Of a stretch of DNA of 64,000 nucleotides, positions 58,253-64,000 are shown piece after piece. The translations under genes and the position numbers were made by a program. Each line of letters begins with the position of its first letter. The first letter of the stretch is position 1. The DNA is taken from NCBI GenBank assembly GCA_050696075.1, contig JBOGUF010000055.1, forward strand, positions 1-64,000. The letters run 5' to 3'. This DNA comes from JBOGUF01 sp050696075. Lineage in GTDB: Bacteria; Chloroflexota; Chloroflexia; Thermomicrobiales; UBA6265. Under the pieces are notes generated by a model. That model made no database searches. It was not told the origin of the DNA and worked only from the letters and a program-made list of their open reading frames with translations.

Positions 58253-59335
58253 ATGCCCACTCTGAATGTTGCGAGCGCGCACCGGATCACGCGCCGCTCG
58301 CTGATCGCCGGCCTAAGCGCAACGGCTGCCATTTCGGCGATCTCCAGCTTCAACTCAGCCGCCGCCCAAAGTGATGCCTTCGATTGGCGCCAACTCGCCG
58401 TCAACGCCGCCGCCCCGCCGCCCCGCTGGGACCACACCCTCGCCGCGGACGACGAAGGCAAACAGCTCATCCTCTTCGGCGGCCGCGACGGCGGCGGTGT
58501 GCCACTTGCCGACACCTGGCTCTATGACCGCACCGAGGGGAGTTGGACCGCGGTGGACATCCCCGGCCCCGAGCCGCGCTTCGGCCACGTCGTCGCCGTC
58601 GACCAAACCGCCCGCAAGCTCTTTCTCTTCGGCGGCGAAGCCGGCGCGACCTTCTACAACGACTCGTGGGTCTTCGACGCGGTGGAACGCACCTGGACCC
58701 GCATCGACACCGGCGATAGCCCGCTCCCGACGCCCCGATACGGCCTCTCCGCCGTCCTCGACGGCGAGGGCCGTCTCATCGTCTCCCACGGCTTCACCTT
58801 CGAGGGGCGCTTCGACGACACCTGGTCGCTCGACGTCGCCTCGGGCGAATGGACCGACATCTCACCCGCGGCCGGCGAAGCTCGACCGCTCAAGCGGTGC
58901 CTCCACGATGCGATTTGGGACGCCGCCGCGGGACGCATGCTCCTCTTTGGCGGCTGCTCCTCCGGCTTCGGCCCCTGCCCGCAAGGCGACCTCTGGTCCT
59001 TCGACGTCGAAAGCCGGACTTGGACCGAGATCTCTCCGGCAAGCTCACCGAGCGCCCGTTCTAATCCCGCGCTCGTCTACGATCGCACTCGGCAACAGTC
59101 GATCCTCTTCGGCGGCCTCACCGCGGGCGGCTATGGCGCCGATCTCTGGCTCGGCAAGCTCGACGGCGACGCCTTTGCCTGGACCGAGGTGCCCGGCCAA
59201 GGCGCCTGGCCCACGCCGCGGGCCAGCCACGACGCGGTCATGTCCGCCGGCGCCCTTTACCTCTTCGGCGGCGCCAGCGACCAGGGAACCTTCAACGACC
59301 TCTGGCGCCTCAAGCTCCCCGACGCCGACGGCTAG
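58253..59335 (+). CDS. secreted Kelch-repeat protein
   Basis: 360-residue beta-propeller protein. The N terminus has a twin-arginine signal (ITRRSLIAGLS, about 12-22) ending at AAAQ near residue 38. After it come about six Kelch blades, each with ILFGG-type and TW.D-type elements (LILFGGRDGGG, LFLFGGEAGA, LLFGGCSSG, ILFGGLTAGG, LYLFGGASDQG). No catalytic motif is visible; such proteins bind ligands or carbohydrates outside the cell. The ATG at 58253 is chosen because GGAGGGAAGA precedes it. A strong hairpin follows. Confidence 0.87.
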   Translation: MPTLNVASAHRITRRSLIAGLSATAAISAISSFNSAAAQSDAFDWRQLAVNAAAPPPRWDHTLAADDEGKQLILFGGRDGGGVPLADTWLYDRTEGSWTAVDIPGPEPRFGHVVAVDQTARKLFLFGGEAGATFYNDSWVFDAVERTWTRIDTGDSPLPTPRYGLSAVLDGEGRLIVSHGFTFEGRFDDTWSLDVASGEWTDISPAAGEARPLKRCLHDAIWDAAAGRMLLFGGCSSGFGPCPQGDLWSFDVESRTWTEISPASSPSARSNPALVYDRTRQQSILFGGLTAGGYGADLWLGKLDGDAFAWTEVPGQGAWPTPRASHDAVMSAGALYLFGGASDQGTFNDLWRLKLPDADG

Positions 59336-59361
59336 TTCTCTCCTCCTTTCCGTTTCCGCGT

Positions 59362-59389
59362 GACAGGCCCGGCCCCGCCCGGGCCTGTC
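59362..59389 (+). terminator. 11-base-pair hairpin terminator after the Kelch gene
   Basis: Stem GACAGGCCCGG/CCGGGCCTGTC with a six-base loop, 27 bases after the stop codon of the Kelch gene. No strong T-tract follows. Confidence 0.7.
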
Positions 59390-59467
59390 GCGTGCTTGCC
59401 GCAATTCCGTTCGCCCATGTACGATGCGGCGACGCTACTGACGACGCGAAATAGGGGGTATATCGCA

Positions 59468-59971
59468 GTGCCACCGGTCGAAGTTGGAAACACCGCGCCC
59501 GCGCTCGATCTAGTGTTGGCAGACGCCGCGGGCAACAGCCATACGCTCGGCGAGGGCCTCGCCACGGGTCCGATCCTGATCGGCATCTACAAAAGCTCGT
59601 GTCAGGCCAGCAAGACGGTCTTCCCCATGCTCGAACGTCTGCACCGGAAATATGGCGGCGACGGCTTGACGGTCCTCGGCATCTCGCAGGACTCCGCCAA
59701 CGTCTCGCGCTCCTTCGCCCGCCGCTACGGCGTCACCTTTCCGCTCTTGATCGAGCCCGATGGCTACCCCGTCTCGACCCAATTCGACATCTTCGCCACC
59801 CCGACCGTCTTCCTCATCCGCCCGGACCAAACGGTCGCCTTCACCACCATGGGCTTCCTCAAGCCGCAAATCAACGACCTCGCCGCCGCCGTCGCCACCG
59901 AGCTCAACCTCCCCTCCGAACCGATCACCTCCGAAGACGAAGCCGACGTCCCGATGTTCGTCCCTGGCTGA
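59468..59971 (+). CDS. redoxin (AhpC/TSA-like), single cysteine
   Basis: Thioredoxin-fold protein of 167 residues. The family frame is clear: VGNTAPALDL, ILIGIYKSSCQAS, GLTVLGISQDS, a cis-proline in FATPTVFLI. The C-x-x-C of TlpA-like proteins reads C-Q-A-S (Cys45), so the resolving cysteine is a serine, and there is no other cysteine in the protein. It may act as a peroxidase that needs an external thiol or as a mixed-disulfide trap. The GTG at 59468 has AGGGGG about ten bases upstream; an ATG at 59417 would add 17 residues. Confidence 0.82.
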   Translation: MPPVEVGNTAPALDLVLADAAGNSHTLGEGLATGPILIGIYKSSCQASKTVFPMLERLHRKYGGDGLTVLGISQDSANVSRSFARRYGVTFPLLIEPDGYPVSTQFDIFATPTVFLIRPDQTVAFTTMGFLKPQINDLAAAVATELNLPSEPITSEDEADVPMFVPG

Positions 59972-60116
59972 CCAAGCAAACACCTGGACTAGGGTTCCTG
60001 GTCCCTCAACAGGCGAAACCGGACTTTCCCGTTCACGCGGATCGTGCGAAGATGCCCCATCCGCGTCGTTGCGTTGCCATTCCCCCACCGCGCGGGAAAT
60101 CTGAAGCCAGCCGTTC

Positions 60117-60157
60117 CCTCTCTCCCGCGCATCGGGAGTGGGGGTCAGGGGGTGAGG
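60117..60157. repeat. REP-like GC-rich repeat ahead of malate synthase
   Basis: Hairpin CTCCCG, CGCAT, CGGGAG (60122-60138) followed by a run of GGGGTCAGGGGGTGAGGG. The form resembles dispersed intergenic repeats in GC-rich bacteria; only this copy is seen here. Its end serves as the ribosome site of the next gene. Confidence 0.45.
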
Positions 60158-60158
60158 G

Positions 60159-61724
60159 ATGTCCATCGAATTCACCGCGAAAGTCCCGCCGGACGCCGAG
60201 GGCATTTTGACACCCGAGGCGCTCGACTTCGTCGCCGCTCTCCACCGCGAGTTCAACCCGACCCGCCGACAACTCCTCGCCCGCCGCGAGGAGCGCCAGG
60301 GCGAGATCTCCGCTGGCGCTCCGCTCACCTTCCTCCCCGAAACGCAAGTGGTCCGCGACGGCAACTGGCGCGTCGGCCCCACCCCCGACGCCCTCCAGGA
60401 CCGTCGCGTCGAGATCACCGGCCCCGCCGACCGCAAAATGATGATCAACGCCCTCAACTGCGGCGCAAAGGTTTTCATGGTCGACTTCGAGGACGCCCTT
60501 TCGCCCACCTGGGAAAACGTCACCGTCGGCCAGGCCAACGTCCGCGACAGCGTCCGCCGCACCATCTCACTCGACGATCCGAGCGGCCGCCAGTACCGCC
60601 TCAACGACAAGATCGCCACCCTCGTCGTCCGTGCCCGCGGTTGGCACCTCGACGAGCGCCACGTCCTCGTTGACGGCGAGCCGATCTCCGCCAGCCTCTT
60701 CGACTTCGGCCTCAGTTTCTTCCACAACGCGCGGGAGCAACTCGATCGCGGCGCGGGGCCGTACTACTACCTGCCGAAGCTCCAGAGCCACCTCGAAGCC
60801 CGCCTCTGGAACGATGTCTTCAACGCGGCGCAGTCCGCGCTCGGCATCCCCTTCGGCACCATCCGCGCCACCGTCTTGATCGAGACGATCCACGCTGCCT
60901 TCGAGATGGAAGAGATCATCTACGAACTCCGCGAGCACGCCGCGGGGCTCAACGCCGGCCGCTGGGACTACATCTTCAGTCTGATCAAGACCCTGCGCGA
61001 CCAACCCGACAAGATGCTGCCCGACCGCGCTCAGGTCACGATGACCGTCCCCTTCATGCGCGCCTACACCGAGCTCCTCGTCCGCACCTGCCACAAGCGC
61101 GGCGCCCACGCCATCGGCGGCATGGCCGCCTTCATCCCGACCCGGCGCGACCCCGAGGTCAACGAAACCGCCATGCAACGGGTCCAGGAGGACAAGCAGC
61201 GCGAGGCCGGCGACGGCTTCGACGGCACGTGGATCGCCCACCCAGGCCTGGTCGAGGTCGCCCAGGAGCAGTTCGATCGCGTCCTCGGCAAACGACCAAA
61301 CCAGAAAGATCGCCTCCGCGACGACGTCCAGACCACCGAGGCGGACCTCGTTAACACGACGGTCGAAGGCGGCGCGGTCACCGACGCTGGCGTCCACACC
61401 AACGTCAGCGTCGCCCTTCAATACGTCGATTCCTGGCTACGCGGCATCGGCGCGGCTGCCATCAACAACCTGATGGAGGACGCCGCCACCGCCGAGATCT
61501 CCCGCGCCCAGCTCTGGCAATGGATTCGCCACGGCACCACCACCGAAGGCGGTCAGCCGCTCACCAACGATCGCTTCAAGACCACCCTTGACGAGGAACT
61601 CGCCAAACTCGGCGGCCCCGGCGTCGGTCGTCTCGGTGACGCCGCCGAAATCCTCGACAGCCTCGTCCGCACTGACGATTTCGTCCCGTTCCTCACTCTG
61701 CCCGCTTACGAACGGTTGGATTGA
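60159..61724 (+). CDS. aceB: malate synthase A
   Basis: Condenses glyoxylate with acetyl-CoA to malate (EC 2.3.3.9). The 521-residue product is the usual type A length. Conserved stretches include VFMVDFEDALSPTWEN, PYYYLPKLQSHLEARLWN, ATVLIETIHAAFEMEEI, IGGMAAFIP, DGTWIAHPGL and GIGAAAINNLMEDAATAEISRAQLWQW. The GTGAGGG just before the ATG acts as ribosome site. No isocitrate lyase gene is adjacent, so the glyoxylate source is elsewhere. Confidence 0.95.
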   Translation: MSIEFTAKVPPDAEGILTPEALDFVAALHREFNPTRRQLLARREERQGEISAGAPLTFLPETQVVRDGNWRVGPTPDALQDRRVEITGPADRKMMINALNCGAKVFMVDFEDALSPTWENVTVGQANVRDSVRRTISLDDPSGRQYRLNDKIATLVVRARGWHLDERHVLVDGEPISASLFDFGLSFFHNAREQLDRGAGPYYYLPKLQSHLEARLWNDVFNAAQSALGIPFGTIRATVLIETIHAAFEMEEIIYELREHAAGLNAGRWDYIFSLIKTLRDQPDKMLPDRAQVTMTVPFMRAYTELLVRTCHKRGAHAIGGMAAFIPTRRDPEVNETAMQRVQEDKQREAGDGFDGTWIAHPGLVEVAQEQFDRVLGKRPNQKDRLRDDVQTTEADLVNTTVEGGAVTDAGVHTNVSVALQYVDSWLRGIGAAAINNLMEDAATAEISRAQLWQWIRHGTTTEGGQPLTNDRFKTTLDEELAKLGGPGVGRLGDAAEILDSLVRTDDFVPFLTLPAYERLD

Positions 61725-61764
61725 AGATCTCTGGCAGAGGCGGACCTAGCGAAAGGAATGTTCG

Positions 61765-62610
61765 TTGTCCGTTGCCGGCCCCGTCGATCTCCTCATTTCC
61801 GGCTTCGATTCGCCCGAAGGACCCGCCTTCGACCGCGAAGGCAACCTCTTCTTCGTCAACTGGCTCAGCAGCTCGATCATGAAGCTGACGCCGGAAGGGG
61901 AGGCAACCGAGTTCTTCAACACCGGCGGCATCCCGGCGGGCCTCGCCTTTCACCCCGATGGTTCACTCTGGATCGCCGACGAAGGGGAGCAGATTCACGG
62001 CATTATGCGGATCACGATGGACGGCGAATCGGAGATCGTCGCCAACGAATACCAGGGTATGCCCCTCAACGGCGCCAACGACCTCGTCTTCGACCAGAAT
62101 GAGGTGCTCTACTTTTCGGACCCCTGGCGCTCCAGCCTCGACAACCCGATCGGCGGCTTCTATCGCCTCTTCCCGGATCGGCGGCTGGGGCGGATCGACA
62201 CTGGCCTGGCCTTTCCCAACGGCGTCGCCGTCAACGCCGGCGGCAACGCCATCTACCTCGCCGAAACGCAGCGCAACCGCATCCTGCGTTACGCGATCCA
62301 CCCGGACGGGGCGATCGGACCTCGGGACCATTTCGCCGACACTGAGCCACCGTCCGGACCGGACGGCATGGCCTTCGCCGCAAACGGCGATCTCTACGTT
62401 GCCCATTACGGGGGAAGTCGGGTCGATGTCTTTGATCCGACCGGACAGCAAGTGGGTGCGATTCCGGTTCCAGGGGCGAAGGTGACCAACGTCGCATTCG
62501 GAGGACCCGACAACCGGACGCTCATCATCACCGACGTCGAAACGGCGTCGCTCTACCGCGTCCGCCTCGACGTCGGCGGCCAGCCGCTCTCCGACGGTCG
62601 CTCGTATTAG
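61765..62610 (+). CDS. SMP-30/gluconolactonase-like beta-propeller
   Basis: 281-residue six-bladed propeller of the SMP-30/gluconolactonase/LRE family. Metal-site residues: Glu18 in SPEGPAFD, Asn102 and Asn105 in PLNGANDLVFD, and Asp in SGPDGMAFA. FPNGVAVN is another hallmark. It should open a sugar-acid lactone or related ester. TTG start with AAGGA eight bases upstream. It follows malate synthase by 40 bases. Confidence 0.87.
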   Translation: MSVAGPVDLLISGFDSPEGPAFDREGNLFFVNWLSSSIMKLTPEGEATEFFNTGGIPAGLAFHPDGSLWIADEGEQIHGIMRITMDGESEIVANEYQGMPLNGANDLVFDQNEVLYFSDPWRSSLDNPIGGFYRLFPDRRLGRIDTGLAFPNGVAVNAGGNAIYLAETQRNRILRYAIHPDGAIGPRDHFADTEPPSGPDGMAFAANGDLYVAHYGGSRVDVFDPTGQQVGAIPVPGAKVTNVAFGGPDNRTLIITDVETASLYRVRLDVGGQPLSDGRSY

Positions 62611-62616
62611 CGCGGG

Positions 62617-63039
62617 TTAGGTTGACGACAAAGCCGACGCGCTGCCGATCTGCTGCAAGAGCGCCACCGTGTCGTATTGCAGCCAGCGCTCGATCGTTTG
62701 GCCGTCGCGCAACCGGTCCATCGAGATGCCGTCGACCTCGATCCGGCGACCTGACGGCGGCACACCCATAAACGGGCCCTTGTGCGTGCCGCGGGCGACA
62801 AAGCGATAGACCACGTAGTCCGCCTCGCCGACCATCGACTCGATCGTCAGATGCAGATCGGGAAACGCCGATCGGAAGCCACAGATGTCGATGCGGACCC
62901 CCTCCGGACCGTAGTGGTCACCCAGCGGCAAATGGCTGACGTGGTCCGGTGACACGATCTCGGCGAGCAGACGGGTATTGCCGCCGTTGATCACTTCCTC
63001 GACGAACCGATGGGCAATGCGCTTGTTCTGTTCGACCAT
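62617..63039 (-). CDS. SnoaL-like ester cyclase family protein
   Basis: 140-residue protein of the SnoaL/ketosteroid isomerase-like fold. Typical stretches: NKRIAHRFVEEVINGGN, VSHLPLGDHYGPEGVRID, AFPDLHLTIESMVGEADYVVYRFVARGTHKGPFMG and a DGQTIERWLQYD end. The ATG at 63039 is preferred because GGAG lies nine bases upstream; the frame is open further but does not look like coding. Reaction unknown. It converges with the SMP-30 gene a few bases away. Confidence 0.83.
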   Translation of the reverse strand: MVEQNKRIAHRFVEEVINGGNTRLLAEIVSPDHVSHLPLGDHYGPEGVRIDICGFRSAFPDLHLTIESMVGEADYVVYRFVARGTHKGPFMGVPPSGRRIEVDGISMDRLRDGQTIERWLQYDTVALLQQIGSASALSST

Positions 63040-63247
63040 GACTCGTTGCTCCAGATACGTGGACACCCGTTCGGTGTCCGGGACTCGACGTTGACGACCC
63101 GCCGGCGGCATTTCCTGCCCGCGGGCGCCGGTCCCCGGGATGGCCCTCGATCCAAGGTCCCCGACGCTTACCTGATCATGCGGCATGGCCCACACTTTTT
63201 CATCAGTGAGACGACGTATTCTTGACAAATACTCTTTACGCGTCCGC

Positions 63248-63265
63248 ATACGTCAGGCGACGTAT
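63248..63265. promoter_or_regulatory. 7-4-7 inverted repeat upstream of the SnoaL-like gene
   Basis: ATACGTC, AGGC, GACGTAT: a perfect repeat, with a third direct copy of GACGTAT near 63213. A candidate regulator site in the gap between two leftward genes; the protein that binds is unknown. Confidence 0.4.
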
Positions 63266-63314
63266 CGTCCGCACCCGACGGTAGCCGGCGTCACGCGGCC
63301 TAGCCTCTGCCGAG

Positions 63315-63345
63315 TGTTAGGCTGGGCGCTTAGGACGCCCTAACA
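63315..63345 (-). terminator. hairpin after the DUF305-like gene
   Basis: Read leftward: TGTTAGGGCG, TCCTAAG, CGCCC, then CCTAACA, a two-part stem around the stop codon of the gene at 63330. No T-tract. Confidence 0.45.
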
Positions 63346-64000
63346 GCCATCGGCGACGCGGCCGGCGTGGCGCCGTCACCGTACCACCGTTCTCGCAGGG
63401 CAATCAGCCCGTCAATCCACCGTTGATCCCGGTCGGCAATCGCCGCCGCTTCCAAGCGCAATTCGTGGTGCTCCGCCTGCTCGATCGCGGCCCGCGCCAG
63501 CAACAGGTCCGCATCGACCGCGCCGATCAGCAGTTCCAGGAGTGCCGCGTCGTCCGCCGCCGCGCACGCCTCCTCCACCAACCCGGTCATCCCCAGCACT
63601 TCGAATCCGCCGGGTATCCCTCCCCGCCCGGGCGTTGCCTCGCCTAACCGCTCGACCGCGCCGATCAACTCCTCGCTCATCAAAACCGGCTGCTCACCGA
63701 ACCAGAGTGACCGCCACACCCCCAGGCGTCGCGCACGCTCGTCGAGATGCGCCGCCATCTCCGACCCAAACTCGCTCAACTCATCGTGCTCCGCGTGATC
63801 CGCCGCTAGCTTGGCGACGCCCGCCAGCCGCTCCGTGTGCGCCATTACAAGATCGAGGTAAACAACATCGAAGGACAAATCGGCCGCGGGCGTATCCGCG
63901 ATTGCCGGCGTCCCCGCGGGCGTCGCCGCGACGCCCACCTCACAGGGATCAGCGGCCGGCGTCACCAAACTCGGTCCCGGCGTACCGCCTTCCTGCCCAT
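63330..64000 (-). CDS. DUF305-like protein, 5' end beyond the window
   Basis: Helical protein of at least 223 visible residues. A Pro/Ala/Thr-rich stretch (GVAATPAGTPAIADTPAADL), which looks like a linker behind an export signal, leads into DLSFDVVYLDLVMAHTERLAGVAKLAADH, resembling the first half of a DUF305 ferritin-like domain; a second similar half follows (EQAEHHELRLEAAAIADRD). The frame stays open to the right edge, so the true start is outside. The metal-binding His/Glu pattern suggests but does not prove metal binding. Confidence 0.7.
   Translation of the reverse strand, partial: GQEGGTPGPSLVTPAADPCEVGVAATPAGTPAIADTPAADLSFDVVYLDLVMAHTERLAGVAKLAADHAEHDELSEFGSEMAAHLDERARRLGVWRSLWFGEQPVLMSEELIGAVERLGEATPGRGGIPGGFEVLGMTGLVEEACAAADDAALLELLIGAVDADLLLARAAIEQAEHHELRLEAAAIADRDQRWIDGLIALRERWYGDGATPAASPMAVRAS

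Noticed and set aside
63040..63249. N-terminal extension of the SnoaL-like protein to 210 residues.
   Set aside because: The added residues are not like the family, and the ATG at 63039 has a ribosome site and the normal domain start.

Overview
The window is GC-rich, densely packed bacterial chromosome with many GTG and TTG starts and Shine-Dalgarno-led operons. It has no mobile elements, CRISPR arrays, rRNA or tRNA that I can recognise. The mix (Tat-exported ABC solute-binding proteins, Uma2 nuclease, MauE-thioredoxin fusion, CHAD proteins, YfhO-like membrane protein, malate synthase, catabolic dehydratases) suggests a heterotrophic Chloroflexota bacterium, perhaps Thermomicrobia/Sphaerobacter-like. 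The lineage is an inference from gene content, not from a marker-gene tree.

Layout. 1-3.8 kb: sugar-acid genes (partial Gfo/Idh/MocA oxidoreductase, IclR regulator, mannonate dehydratase, L-rhamnose mutarotase) around a RES/Xre toxin-antitoxin pair. 3.9-7.3 kb: DEAD-box RNA helicase and an exported metallophosphoesterase. 7.5-12.7 kb: GntR-regulated operon with an enolase-superfamily dehydratase and a sugar ABC importer. 12.7-18.1 kb: Uma2-type nuclease flanked by a duplicated tail of homogentisate dioxygenase, then the tyrosine catabolic genes hppD, fumarylacetoacetase family and hmgA, and a sugar isomerase-like protein. 18.3-23.2 kb: DinB, an FAD-oxidoreductase/GcvT fusion, haloacid dehalogenase and an Eis-like acetyltransferase. 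23.2-30 kb: PfkB kinase, Rel, LysE exporter, hemL, hemA. 30.3-36.4 kb: moeA, ftsH, an FdhD homologue without its catalytic cysteines, an unknown small protein, rsgA. 36.7-41.5 kb: a MauE membrane domain fused to three thioredoxin domains, then a polyphosphate module (Ppx plus a CHAD domain split into two genes) ending in the debris of an MFS transporter. 41.7-53.1 kb: M20 peptidase, Crp/Fnr regulator, NDUFA9-like reductase, SelA-like PLP enzyme, ABC exporter, YfhO-like protein, MDR dehydrogenase, PhnP-like hydrolase. 53.1-59.4 kb: second ABC importer, amidase, secreted Kelch protein. 59.5-64 kb: one-cysteine redoxin, malate synthase, SMP-30-like lactonase, SnoaL-like protein, partial DUF305-like protein.

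How it fits together. Two importers and the sugar/uronate enzymes feed central metabolism. The tyrosine cluster yields fumarate and acetoacetate, and malate synthase can use glyoxylate. Neither importer operon carries an ATPase gene, so both probably borrow one encoded elsewhere. The most unusual items are the split CHAD/Ppx operon, the MauE-triple-thioredoxin fusion, the cysteine-less FdhD and the duplicated hmgA tail beside the Uma2 gene. Several regulator genes sit behind near-consensus promoters overlapped by perfect inverted repeats, which suggests autoregulation.
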